Assembly: GCA_903951595.1 (NCBI GenBank)
Contig: CAJBCQ010000147.1
Location: 1-36,216 of the forward strand
Direction: 5' to 3'
Source of the DNA: an uncultured Hyphomicrobiales bacterium
GTDB taxonomy: Bacteria > Pseudomonadota > Alphaproteobacteria > Rhizobiales > Aestuariivirgaceae
DNA length: 36,216 nt
Below, piece after piece: positions 9,304-16,898 of the stretch (within the stretch, counting starts at the first letter, position 1; every line of letters starts with the position of its first letter). The notes beneath the pieces were generated by a model. It saw nothing but the letters and a program-made list of their open reading frames with translations. It was not told the DNA's origin and ran no database searches. A program made the translations under genes and the position numbers.

Positions 9304-9813
9304 ATGTTTTCGCCCGAACTGACCTTGGATGCTCGCGACATTCTCGATTTATGCCGAAAACAGGGGCTAAAACTCGCCACAGCAGAAAGCTGCACGGGCG
9401 GGCTGATCACTGCGTTGCTTACGTCTATCGCGGGATCGTCAGATGTGGTGGAGCGCGGGTTTGTGACCTATTCCAACGAAGCCAAAACGGAAATGCTGGG
9501 TGTTGCCGCCGCCAAGATCGCTGCCAATGGAGCTGTTAGCGAGATTGTGGCGCGTGCGATGGCGGAAGGGGCTCTTGCAGCTTCCCGCGCAAAAGTCGCC
9601 GTTAGTGTGACGGGTGTTGCAGGACCGGGTGGCGGATCGAGGCAAAAGCCTGTGGGGCTTGTGCATATTGCCTGCGCGCAGGTGGGTTTGCCCACGCTGC
9701 ATCAGCGGCATGAATTTGGTGATCTGGGACGCGACGACATTCGCCGGCGCGCGGTTCATGCAGCCTTGGCGCTTGTGCGTGAGCAGATTACTGGCGCGGG
9801 CTTGCTGGGTTAA
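9304..9813 (+). CDS. pncC: CinA family protein (nicotinamide-nucleotide amidase domain)
   Basis: This 169-residue protein consists only of the C-terminal CinA amidase domain, without the MoaB-like N-terminal domain of full CinA. The domain deamidates NMN to nicotinate mononucleotide in NAD recycling. Visible family motifs are LATAESCTGGLITALLT, the catalytic Ser/Thr region, and VSVTGVAGPGGGSRQKPVGLV. The track's longer ORF begins inside ispDF. The ATG at 9304 is chosen for its GGAGG five bases upstream and its match to the family start. The 3' end overlaps the convergent M20 gene by 26 bp, so no terminator fits between them. Confidence 0.93.
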   Translation: MFSPELTLDARDILDLCRKQGLKLATAESCTGGLITALLTSIAGSSDVVERGFVTYSNEAKTEMLGVAAAKIAANGAVSEIVARAMAEGALAASRAKVAVSVTGVAGPGGGSRQKPVGLVHIACAQVGLPTLHQRHEFGDLGRDDIRRRAVHAALALVREQITGAGLLG

Positions 9814-10945
9814 GATAACGCTCTGCTAGATGTACGAAGAACGATGAGCCTGCAGTGAGCTGCGTATCATTGAAATCATAGGCCGGATCGTGCAGGAATG
9901 GACCATCGCCCATGCCAAGGAAGAAATAGCTTCCCGGCACGGCCTCTAGCATGAAGGCGAAGTCCTCGCTGAACATCAGCGGGGCATCAAATTCTACCAG
10001 TGGCCAATTGAGCGCACGCGCGGTATCGGCAACGAATTGCGTTTCCGCTCGGGCATTAATCGTGGCGGGATAGGATTTGTCATAGAAAATTTCCGCCGTG
10101 CAGTTGAAGCTTGCGGCTTGGGCGTGAATCAGTTCGTGGAAACGCTTGTCCATCAGATCGCGGGCCTCGCGGCTACAGGTGCGGATGCCGACTTCGAGCT
10201 GCGCCGTATCGGGGATGATGGTGGCCGCGGTGCCTGCGTGGAATGAGCCAACGGTGACAACTGCGGGGTCCACCGGCGACACATTGCGCGATACCAGCGT
10301 TTGCAATGATTGCACGATGGAGGCAGCGGCAACAACGCAATCATTTGTGAATTGCGGGGCCGCGCCATGACCACCGCGCCCGCGAATGGTGACACTGCCG
10401 ACATCACAAGCCGCCATGACCGATCCCGGCTTTACTGCGATGTGCCCAGCGGCCAAGCCGGGAAGATTGTGGAGCGCGAAGACGGCATCGCAGGGGAATT
10501 TTTCGAATAACCCTTGCTCGATCATCACCTTGGCCCCGCCAATATTCTCCTCAGCGGGTTGGAAAATCACGTTCAGCGTGCCGTTGAACTGGCTCGTCTC
10601 AGCCATATATCTGGCCGCGCCCAGCAGCATGGCTGTGTGGCCATCATGGCCGCAGGCGTGCATTTTGCCGGGTGTGGCGGAGGCATGGGCAGCGCCTGTC
10701 GTTTCGTGGATTGGCAAGGCGTCCATATCCGCGCGAAGGCCGATGCGTTTGCCCTGCCCGCGCGTGAGCGAGCCGACAACGCCGGTTCCGGCCAGAATGG
10801 TGACGGCATAGCCCCAGCTTTTGAGCTTTTCGGCCACGATGGCACTGGTGCGGTGTTCTTCAAAGGCGAGTTCGGGGTGGACGTGGAAATCACGCCTGAG
10901 CCGGATCAACTCGCCTTCCCATGCTTTCAATTCATTCTGGATCAT
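9788..10945 (-). CDS. M20 family metallo-amidohydrolase (hippurate/N-acyl-amino-acid hydrolase type)
   Basis: Predicted dinuclear-metal amidohydrolase of 385 residues in the M20D group, which removes acyl groups from amino-acid conjugates. Motifs: FHVHPELAFEEHRT near the start, LRADMDALPI (first metal region, 70-79), MHACGHDGHTAML (95-107, metal ligands), and FQPAEENIGGAKVMIEQG with the catalytic/metal glutamates. A GRGGHGAAP lid-domain motif and SEDFAFMLE near the C-terminus follow. The track starts at 11035, but the family N-terminus fits the ATG at 10945. It is divergent from the kinase at 11034. Its natural substrate cannot be read from the sequence. The neighbouring amino-acid transporter makes an N-acyl amino acid plausible, which is inference. 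Confidence 0.93.
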   Translation of the reverse strand: MIQNELKAWEGELIRLRRDFHVHPELAFEEHRTSAIVAEKLKSWGYAVTILAGTGVVGSLTRGQGKRIGLRADMDALPIHETTGAAHASATPGKMHACGHDGHTAMLLGAARYMAETSQFNGTLNVIFQPAEENIGGAKVMIEQGLFEKFPCDAVFALHNLPGLAAGHIAVKPGSVMAACDVGSVTIRGRGGHGAAPQFTNDCVVAAASIVQSLQTLVSRNVSPVDPAVVTVGSFHAGTAATIIPDTAQLEVGIRTCSREARDLMDKRFHELIHAQAASFNCTAEIFYDKSYPATINARAETQFVADTARALNWPLVEFDAPLMFSEDFAFMLEAVPGSYFFLGMGDGPFLHDPAYDFNDTQLTAGSSFFVHLAERYLNPASPRQ

Positions 10946-11033
10946 TGGGCGATTATAGCCCCAAGCCGCTGTATTGCGCCAGCCTGCCGCAGATGGGCTT
11001 TTCAATGTCCGAGAAGGTGATAAGCAATCGCCC
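10946..11033. promoter_or_regulatory. Divergent promoter region with terminal inverted repeat AATCGCCC
   Basis: The 88-bp gap between the M20 gene and the kinase is bounded by a perfect 8-bp inverted repeat: GGGCGATT at 10947-10954 and AATCGCCC at 11026-11033. Both genes therefore begin with the same leader, AATCGCCC(A) then ATG. Neither has a strong Shine-Dalgarno at normal spacing. The repeat could be an operator for coordinated control, a leader element, or chance. Only the repeat itself is seen directly. Confidence 0.45.
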
Positions 11034-12011
11034 ATGACTGATTTGGCCCTGCTTTCCCGTTTCGCGCATGCTGCGTTGGCTCATTATGAGCTTGGCGCGG
11101 ATGTTTCGATTGAACTCATCAACCTGTCCGAAAATGCCACCTATCGTGTGGACGCGCCGGGTGGAAAGCGTTTCGCTCTGCGGATACACCGGCAGGGCTA
11201 TCATTCGCGCGAGGCCATTGCGTCTGAGCTTTCATGGCTTATGGCGTTGCGCCAGGATGGGGTTGTGACCACACCCATTCCACTTACCGGCCGGGATGGG
11301 GAATGGATTCAGCTTGTGACAGTGGATGCGGCGAGCCGCCATGCCGTGTTGAGTGCGTGGGAAGAAGGGCGCGAGCCGGGGGTGGGTGAGGATTTATCGG
11401 CCCATTTCGCGACGCTCGGCGAGGTGACGGCGCGCATGCATTTGCATGCAAAAGCCTGGCGGCGACCCGCCGGCTTCACGCGACATGTGTGGAGTTGGGA
11501 GACGGCCTTGGGTGACGCACAGCCCCATTGGGGCCGCTGGCGCGACGGGTTGGGCATGGATGATCCTAAGCGGGATCTATTCGGCCAAGCCGCGAAATTG
11601 GTGCGGCATCGGCTGGAGGCATTCGGAAGCGGGCCGGATGAGTTCGGGCTTTCGCATTGCGATTTGCGGCTGGCGAATTTGCTGGTGGATGGCGATGCGG
11701 TGAAGGTGCTGGATTTCGATGATTGCGGGTTCAGCTGGTATCTTTATGACGCAGCAACGCCCGTATCGTTCTATGAGCATCTGCCGCAGGTGCCGGGGCT
11801 GATCCGCAACTGGCTATCCGGCTATCGGCGCGTGGTGGATTTGGGCCAGCGCGAAGAAGACGAAATCCCCACCTTTCTGCTGCTGCGCCGCCTGCTGCTG
11901 GTCGCATGGATCGGCTCGCACCGCGAGACCGAATTGGCGCGATCGATGGGGGTGGAATACACCGCGCAAACGGTGGATCTGGCGCGGGAATATCTCAAGC
12001 GGATGGGTTAA
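11034..12011 (+). CDS. Phosphotransferase with aminoglycoside-phosphotransferase/choline-kinase fold
   Basis: A 325-residue small-molecule kinase of the APH family. The catalytic loop SHCDLRLANLLVDG places His208 and Asp210, and the metal-binding segment VLDFDDCGFSWYLYD follows near 227-240. The N-lobe has LINLSENATYRVDAP and KRFALRIHRQGYHS, the nucleotide-binding strand region. The DFDD and WYLYD pattern is more like SrkA, homoserine-kinase-like or hydroxylysine-kinase-like enzymes than antibiotic kinases, so I do not call resistance. The start at 11034 fits the fold and leaves an 88-bp divergent region. The stop overlaps the converging permease gene in a shared TTAA. The true substrate is unknown. 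Confidence 0.85.
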   Translation: MTDLALLSRFAHAALAHYELGADVSIELINLSENATYRVDAPGGKRFALRIHRQGYHSREAIASELSWLMALRQDGVVTTPIPLTGRDGEWIQLVTVDAASRHAVLSAWEEGREPGVGEDLSAHFATLGEVTARMHLHAKAWRRPAGFTRHVWSWETALGDAQPHWGRWRDGLGMDDPKRDLFGQAAKLVRHRLEAFGSGPDEFGLSHCDLRLANLLVDGDAVKVLDFDDCGFSWYLYDAATPVSFYEHLPQVPGLIRNWLSGYRRVVDLGQREEDEIPTFLLLRRLLLVAWIGSHRETELARSMGVEYTAQTVDLAREYLKRMG

Positions 12012-12697
12012 CGCCTGATTGGCACTTGGCGCTCGATATGACCGAATGCGCGTGTGACAATGAAGGTCAGCACCATATAGATGATCGCTGCCGTGATCAG
12101 CGGTTCATAGGTGAGATAGGTATTCTGCCGAACCCGCAGGATGACACCGAACACATCCATCACCGTCACCGTGGCTGCGAGTGGTGTTGCCTTGAGCATC
12201 AGCACGGTTTCGCCTGCCAGTGTTGGCAAAACATTTCTCACCGCGCGCGGCAACCAAACTCTGACAAGCACCTTCCAAGGCGACATGCCAAAGGCGCGCG
12301 CAGCTTCCAATTCTCCTTTTGGAACGGACAGGAAAGCACCGCGCATGATCTCGCCGCCATAGCCTGCTTCATTCAGTGTGAAAGCGAGGATTGCATAGAA
12401 ATATCCTTCGCGAAGAATCGGCCAAAGTGAACTTTGCCGGATTTCGGGATAAGCGGCGAACACTGAGCCCAAGCCAAAATAGAGAAGCCATAGCTGAACG
12501 AGCAGAGGCGTTCCGCGCATCAGCGTGCAGTAGCCTTTGGAAATTGCACCCAGCCATTTTGGACCCGTGACCTGCACCAAGCCCACTGGGACAGCGAGGA
12601 TCATGCCGAAAACCATCGACAGCACCAGAAGCTGAACTGTCAGCCACAGCCCTTGCAAAAGCTGGGGCGCATATTCTGGGAACCACGTCCAGTTCAT
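12008..12697 (-). CDS. Polar amino-acid ABC transporter permease (HisM/ArtM type)
   Basis: Inner-membrane permease of 229 residues, one of two forming the channel of a polar amino-acid importer. It opens with a periplasmic/TM1 segment (YAPQLLQGLWLTVQLLVLSMVFGMIL) and has the family TLMRGTPLLVQLWLLYFGL motif. The EAA-type cytoplasmic loop GELEAARAFGMSPWKVLVRVWLPRAVRN contacts the ATPase. About five TM segments can be counted. It is the last gene of the operon, nine bp after the other permease. Best guess for substrate class is lysine/arginine/ornithine or histidine, by resemblance to HisQMP/ArgT systems; the sequence alone does not prove it. Confidence 0.92.
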   Translation of the reverse strand: MNWTWFPEYAPQLLQGLWLTVQLLVLSMVFGMILAVPVGLVQVTGPKWLGAISKGYCTLMRGTPLLVQLWLLYFGLGSVFAAYPEIRQSSLWPILREGYFYAILAFTLNEAGYGGEIMRGAFLSVPKGELEAARAFGMSPWKVLVRVWLPRAVRNVLPTLAGETVLMLKATPLAATVTVMDVFGVILRVRQNTYLTYEPLITAAIIYMVLTFIVTRAFGHIERQVPIRR

Positions 12698-12706
12698 GTC
12701 CTCACC

Positions 12707-13417
12707 TCAAGCCAATGATGTCTGGCCGCGCCGATAGCGGCGCTCCAGAATTCCAATGAAGTAGGACGAAATGAGTGTGATGATCAGGTAGATCAGACCC
12801 GTTGTCAGGAAGAACAGCATGTAACGCTTGGTGAAAGCCGCAGCAGACGCTGTGGTTGACAAAAGTTCATAGTTGCCCACGACCGCGACGAGTGCTGTGT
12901 CCTTGATTACCACCAGCCACAAATTTGAAAGGCCGGGTATCGCGTTGGGCAGCATGGCTGGGCCCGTTACGCGCCTGAAAAGTTGCAATCCACCCATGCC
13001 GAAGGCCTTGCCTGCTTCAATCTGGCCTACAGGTACAGCCTGAATAGCGGCGCGGAACACTTCCGTGTGGTAGGCACCTTGCACAACGCCGAGAACCAGA
13101 ATTGCAGCAAGGGTTCCATTCACCTCAATGGGGCCGAAACCGACGAGGCCAAGCAGCGTGTTGATGCCGCGCGTTCCGAAAAAATAGAGGATGAGGATCA
13201 AAACGACTTCGGGAACGGAGCGAACGATGGTGGTGTAAACCGCCGCAATGCCGCGCGAGACTAGCCCGCCATAAAGCTTGGCTGAAGCACCCAACAAACC
13301 CAGCATGATGCCGATAATGTAGGCGCTTGCAGCAATGAATAACGTAAATTGCGCGCCTCGGAGTAATTCGTCTCCGAAACCCTTGTCGCCAAATGTGAGA
13401 ATTTCGGGAATCATCAT
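12707..13417 (-). CDS. Polar amino-acid ABC transporter permease (HisQ/ArtQ type)
   Basis: Second permease of the importer, 236 residues. It has a first TM after GFGDELLRGAQFTLFIAASAYIIGI, the family RSVPEVVLILILYFFGTRG segment, and a cytoplasmic EAA loop GQIEAGKAFGMGGLQLFRRVTGPAMLP. Two adjacent ATGs (13417, 13414) could start it. It lies 49 bp after the binding-protein gene and 9 bp before its partner permease. The pair HisQ-like plus HisM-like is the usual heterodimer of group 3 amino-acid importers. Confidence 0.92.
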   Translation of the reverse strand: MMIPEILTFGDKGFGDELLRGAQFTLFIAASAYIIGIMLGLLGASAKLYGGLVSRGIAAVYTTIVRSVPEVVLILILYFFGTRGINTLLGLVGFGPIEVNGTLAAILVLGVVQGAYHTEVFRAAIQAVPVGQIEAGKAFGMGGLQLFRRVTGPAMLPNAIPGLSNLWLVVIKDTALVAVVGNYELLSTTASAAAFTKRYMLFFLTTGLIYLIITLISSYFIGILERRYRRGQTSLA

Positions 13418-13466
13418 TCGCCAGAAGTAATGGCGGCCACCCTATAAGAGCGGCCGCCCTGTTGCA

Positions 13467-14255
13467 TCAGCCCTTCGGCGGAACGATCATCAAGCCTTCC
13501 AGCTTGTACTTCTTGTTCAGCTCTTCAAACACGCCCTTGGCGGCAACCGCCTTGAGGGCTGCGTTGATCTTGTCTTTCAACGCTGTGTCTTCTTTACGCA
13601 GGCCAACACCCACGCCATAGCCGAGGATTTCGGTGTCATTGGGAACGGCACCTTTCAACTCGCAGCAGGCCTTGCCTTCTTCCGACTCGAGATAAGCCTG
13701 CAAGGCAACGCCGTCAGCCATGATGTAGTCGATACGGCCGGCGGAAAGGTCGGCGTTGACTTCATCCTGCTTCTGGTAGGCCTTGGCGGTGGCACCCTTG
13801 GGCACATAGTACTTGTCGATGTAGTTCTGGTGGATGGTGGCACCCTGCACACCGATCACCTTGCCCGACAGATGCTCAGGAGAGAAGTCCATGTCGCCGG
13901 TTTTTGCGCCGATGATCACGGATGCTGAGTTGTAGTACATGTCGGAGAAATCAATCTGCTCCTTGCGCTTGTCGGTGATCGACATGGAGCCGAAGATGCC
14001 GTCCATCTTCTTTTCGAGCAAAGCGGGAATGATGCCATCCCACGCGATGGGGATCATGGTGCACTTTTCATTCATTTCAGCGCACACGGCATTCATCAGA
14101 TCATATTCCCAGCCTTCCCATTCGCCAGCCGCATTCTGCGAGGTGAAGGGCGGATAGGCGGAGGTGTCGGTCGCGAACACGAGGTCAGCCTTGGCCGAAG
14201 TGACGCTGATCGCAAGGGCAGCGGTAGCCGCCATTACTAGTTTCTTGAAATTCAT
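13467..14255 (-). CDS. Periplasmic polar amino-acid-binding protein (LAO/His type)
   Basis: Solute-binding protein of 262 residues that captures the amino acid in the periplasm. A classical signal peptide (MNFKKLVMAATAALAISVTSAKA) precedes the mature start DLVFATDTSAYPPFTSQN, the ligand-site strand of family-3 binding proteins. Further motifs are GWEYDLMNAVCAEMNEKC, whose cysteine pair resembles the disulfide of LAO/His-binding proteins, then IPIAWDGIIPALLEKKMDGIFGSMSIT and FSDMYY. The start has AGGGAG upstream. It is the second gene of the operon, between the ATPase and the permeases. The LAO/His-like cysteine pattern suggests a basic amino acid, which is inference. Confidence 0.93.
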   Translation of the reverse strand: MNFKKLVMAATAALAISVTSAKADLVFATDTSAYPPFTSQNAAGEWEGWEYDLMNAVCAEMNEKCTMIPIAWDGIIPALLEKKMDGIFGSMSITDKRKEQIDFSDMYYNSASVIIGAKTGDMDFSPEHLSGKVIGVQGATIHQNYIDKYYVPKGATAKAYQKQDEVNADLSAGRIDYIMADGVALQAYLESEEGKACCELKGAVPNDTEILGYGVGVGLRKEDTALKDKINAALKAVAAKGVFEELNKKYKLEGLMIVPPKG

Positions 14256-14300
14256 TTTCTTTAACTCCCTGTTTGCCGTTTCTGTTTTTCCGCCGCCGGC

Positions 14301-15101
14301 CTAGTGAATGCCGGAGACGAATTGCTTGCAACGCTCGGATTTTGGATTGCCGAACACCTGTGCGGGCGCGCCCTCCTCCTCGACCATGCCTTTGTGCAGG
14401 TAGATCACATGGGAGGAAACGTCGCGCGCGAATTTCATTTCATGGGTAACCAGCAGCATGGTGCGGCCTTCTTCGGCCAGACTGCGGATCACCTTCAATA
14501 CCTCACCCACAAGCTCAGGGTCGAGCGCAGAGGTGGGTTCATCAAACAACATCACTCTGGGTTCAATGCAAAGTGCGCGCGCGATGGCGGCGCGCTGCTG
14601 TTGGCCGCCGGATAGGAAAGCGGGATATTGATCGCGCTTTTCGTAGAGGCCCACTTTCTGCAACAGCCCCTCAGCGCGTTCGATAGCCTCCTTGCGGGGA
14701 ACCTTCAGAACGTGAACGGGGGCCTCAATCACATTTTCAAGAACCGTCATATGCGCCCAAAGATTGAAGCTCTGAAACACCATGCCGAGCCTTGTGCGGA
14801 TGCGCTCAACTTGGCGCATGTCCACCGGAACTGCATCGTTATTGCGACCAGGTTTCAGGCGCACTTCCTCACCATTCACGATGATGCGCCCGCTCGTTGG
14901 CATTTCGAGGAAATTGATGCAGCGCAAAAAAGTGCTTTTGCCTGAACCGGAAGCGCCGATAATCGACACGACATCGCCGACCCGCGCTGTCATGGAAACG
15001 CCTTTCAGAACTTCAAGAGGCCCGAAATTCTTGTGCAGATCCTTCACAACCACCGCTTCGGGCTGATCAGCCGCCGTTGTTGCGGGCGATTTTGAAACCA
15101 A
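14301..15101 (-). CDS. Polar amino-acid ABC transporter ATP-binding protein (HisP type)
   Basis: ATPase that powers the importer, about 266 residues. Walker A GASGSGKST (about 49-57), Q-loop in MVFQSFNLWAHMTVLENV, signature LSGGQQQRAAIARAL, Walker B VMLFDEPTSALDP and the H-loop LLVTHEMKFARDVS are all intact. The track begins at a TTG at 15116. I prefer the in-frame TTG at 15101, because a GGAG lies nine bases before it and would fall inside the coding region of the longer version. Either gives the same conserved protein. It is the first gene of the operon ATPase, binding protein, permease, permease, so the promoter should lie in 15120-15220. Confidence 0.9.
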   Translation of the reverse strand: MVSKSPATTAADQPEAVVVKDLHKNFGPLEVLKGVSMTARVGDVVSIIGASGSGKSTFLRCINFLEMPTSGRIIVNGEEVRLKPGRNNDAVPVDMRQVERIRTRLGMVFQSFNLWAHMTVLENVIEAPVHVLKVPRKEAIERAEGLLQKVGLYEKRDQYPAFLSGGQQQRAAIARALCIEPRVMLFDEPTSALDPELVGEVLKVIRSLAEEGRTMLLVTHEMKFARDVSSHVIYLHKGMVEEEGAPAQVFGNPKSERCKQFVSGIH

Positions 15102-15220
15102 AATGGCAAACTCCAAACATGCCCTTGGGGCGGGAAACTTGGTGTCACTTTAGCATGCAGAACACAGAGCGCAATTCCGCATTGTGGGCAAACATCAAAC
15201 TATCCCCGAATGGTGACCAC

Positions 15221-15260
15221 AAAAAAGCACCCGGAACGTTGACGCTGCCGGGCGCTTTTT
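15221..15260 (-). terminator. Intrinsic terminator after the H1-like gene
   Basis: On the minus strand the sequence reads AAAAAGCGCCCGG, a 13-base loop, then CCGGGTGCTTTTTT. The only imperfection is a G-U pair on the minus-strand RNA, whereas the plus-strand RNA would have an A-C mismatch, so the structure favours minus-strand transcription. It begins about 20 bases past the stop of the histone-H1-like gene. This is the clearest intrinsic terminator in the window. Confidence 0.85.
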
Positions 15261-15282
15261 GGGATTGGCTCAACTACTTCTA

Positions 15283-15534
15283 TTACTTCTTTTTGGACGC
15301 CTTCTTGGCGGATTTCTTTGCGATCTTCTTAGCTGCCTTCTTCGGTGCCGCCTTCTTGGTGGCCTTCTTGGGCGCAGCAGTCTTCTTGGCTGCCTTCTTA
15401 GCTGCCTTCTTGGCCGTCACCGGGGCTAGCTTGGGAGCAGCGGAGGCGCTGGCCTTGGGTGCGGCAGCGGGTGCCGAAGTCACGCCGAAAAAGTCGCTGA
15501 TGCGCTGGGAAAGTGAACGAGATGCGTTGGTCAT
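15283..15534 (-). CDS. Small lysine/alanine-rich histone H1-like protein
   Basis: An 83-residue, strongly basic protein. The first 18 or so residues (MTNASRSLSQRISDFFGV) could form a short helix. A Ala/Pro/Ser linker follows, then a tail of KKAAKKAAKK, APKKATKK and KKIAKKSAKKASKKK type repeats. Such tails resemble the C-terminal domain of eukaryotic histone H1 and bacterial H1-like proteins, which bind DNA non-specifically or contact other acidic partners. The function here is not established. The track starts at 15711, but the ATG at 15534 has AGGGG seven bases upstream and removes an unconvincing N-terminus. It is a monocistronic unit with its own terminator. Confidence 0.75.
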   Translation of the reverse strand: MTNASRSLSQRISDFFGVTSAPAAAPKASASAAPKLAPVTAKKAAKKAAKKTAAPKKATKKAAPKKAAKKIAKKSAKKASKKK

Positions 15535-15767
15535 AAATGTGCCCCTAAGCCTGAACAAAAATCGAGTTGGGCATTTTACACCATATTTCATAAGGGCTTG
15601 GGAAGAGGCAAATTCCAACGGGCTGATTGTGCGGTTGCGTGAGCGGATGAAGCCCGACTGGCCGAAGGCAATTGCCGCGTGTGTTTCCCCGCTTGCATTG
15701 GGATTGTGCAATTAAGGCTTAACGATGGTTGAAATACTGTCATAACCTATTGATTATGCTGATTTAA
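15535..15767. other. Intergenic region upstream of the H1-like gene
   Basis: This 233-bp gap lies between the tgt stop and the H1-like start, both on the minus strand. It should hold the H1-like promoter and any tgt terminator. I see no T-tracted hairpin after tgt, no tRNA cloverleaf and no plausible small protein with a ribosome site. The AT-rich stretch near 15575-15600 is where a promoter would be looked for first, but I cannot assign boxes. Confidence 0.3.
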
Positions 15768-16898
15768 TTAAGAATCCAACGCCTCGCCGCGAGCCCAGTT
15801 TTGCTTGGTTTCTGCCATGAAATCGGCATAGCGACCATCGGCGATCGCCTGCCTTATGCCCTGCATGAGGTGCTGGTAATAGGCGATGTTTACCCAGGAA
15901 AGCAGCATCATGCCGAGCATTTCGCCTGAGCGAATGAGGTGGTGAATATAGGCGCGCGAATATTGTGAGGTGGCGGGGCAATCACTTGTCGGGTCGATGG
16001 GGCGCATGTCTTCGGCGTGTTTGGCGTTGCGGAGATTCATTTTTCCGAAGCGGGTAAAGGCCTGCCCGTGGCGGCCTGAACGGGTTGGCATGACGCAGTC
16101 GAACATATCAATGCCCCGAGCCACCGATTCGATAATGTCATCCGGTGTGCCGACACCCATGAGATAGCGCGGCTTGTCATCCGGCATGACGGGGGTGGTG
16201 AAATCCAGCGTGGAAAGCATCAGTTCCTGGCCCTCGCCCACAGCCAGGCCACCCACGGCATAGCCGTGGAAGCCGATGTCTTTCAGGCCAGCCGCGGATT
16301 CTTCGCGTAAGCGGCGGGTAACGCCGCCTTGCACGATGCCGAAACAGGCGCGGCCGGGCTGGTTTCCATGCGCGTGGCGCGAGCGCGAAGCCCAGCGCAG
16401 CGAAAGCTGCATGGCGCGTTCGGCTTCTTTTTCCGAATGTGGGAAGGCCAAGCATTCATCGAACTGCATCTGGATATCGGAGCCTAAAAGGCGCTGGATT
16501 TCCATGGAGCGTTCAGGCGTGACTTCGTATTTACGGCCATCAATATGGCTTTGAAAAGTCACACCGCGCTCGGTGAGTTTGCGGATTTTCGACAGTGACA
16601 TGACCTGAAATCCGCCACTGTCAGTCAGGATCGGGCCTTGCCAACCGATGAATTTATGCAAGCCGCCCAGCTTTTCCAAGCGCTCTGCACCCGGGCGCAG
16701 CATGAGGTGATAGGTGTTGCCGAGGATAATATCGGCCCCTGCCCCCTTCACCTGATCCAGATACATGCCCTTCACCGTGCCCACTGTGCCAACCGGCATG
16801 AAGGCAGGCGTGCGAATTTCGCCGCGCGGCATGGTGATGCGGCCCAACCGGGCACCGCCATCGCGGGCTTTGATTTCAAAGTTGAAAAGTTCAGTCAT
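15768..16898 (-). CDS. tgt: tRNA-guanine transglycosylase (queuine tRNA-ribosyltransferase)
   Basis: Zinc enzyme that swaps guanine 34 of GUN-anticodon tRNAs for preQ1. The 376 residues carry the (beta/alpha)8 signatures [41 protein letters not shown] (catalytic Asp region), GIVQGG, the nucleophile region [17 protein letters not shown], and the C-terminal zinc site. One zinc-region cysteine pattern reads [17 protein letters not shown] rather than CxCxxC, which may indicate a variant of the canonical CxCxxCxxxSRAYLHHL. The start at 16898 overlaps the end of queA by 8 bp, whereas the track's 16931 would add an unrelated N-terminus. With queA it forms the queuosine end of the operon. Confidence 0.95.
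   Translation of the reverse strand: MTELFNFEIKARDGGARLGRITMPRGEIRTPAFMPVGTVGTVKGMYLDQVKGAGADIILGNTYHLMLRPGAERLEKLGGLHKFIGWQGPILTDSGGFQVMSLSKIRKLTERGVTFQSHIDGRKYEVTPERSMEIQRLLGSDIQMQFDECLAFPHSEKEAERAMQLSLRWASRSRHAHGNQPGRACFGIVQGGVTRRLREESAAGLKDIGFHGYAVGGLAVGEGQELMLSTLDFTTPVMPDDKPRYLMGVGTPDDIIESVARGIDMFDCVMPTRSGRHGQAFTRFGKMNLRNAKHAEDMRPIDPTSDCPATSQYSRAYIHHLIRSGEMLGMMLLSWVNIAYYQHLMQGIRQAIADGRYADFMAETKQNWARGEALDS

Noticed and set aside
11034-12011. Aminoglycoside resistance gene
   Set aside because: The fold is APH-like, but the motifs fit metabolite kinases better and the context is metabolic.
15283-15711. Longer version of the H1-like protein starting at 15711
   Set aside because: The extra 59 residues have no ribosome site or family character, while the ATG at 15534 has a well-placed AGGGG.
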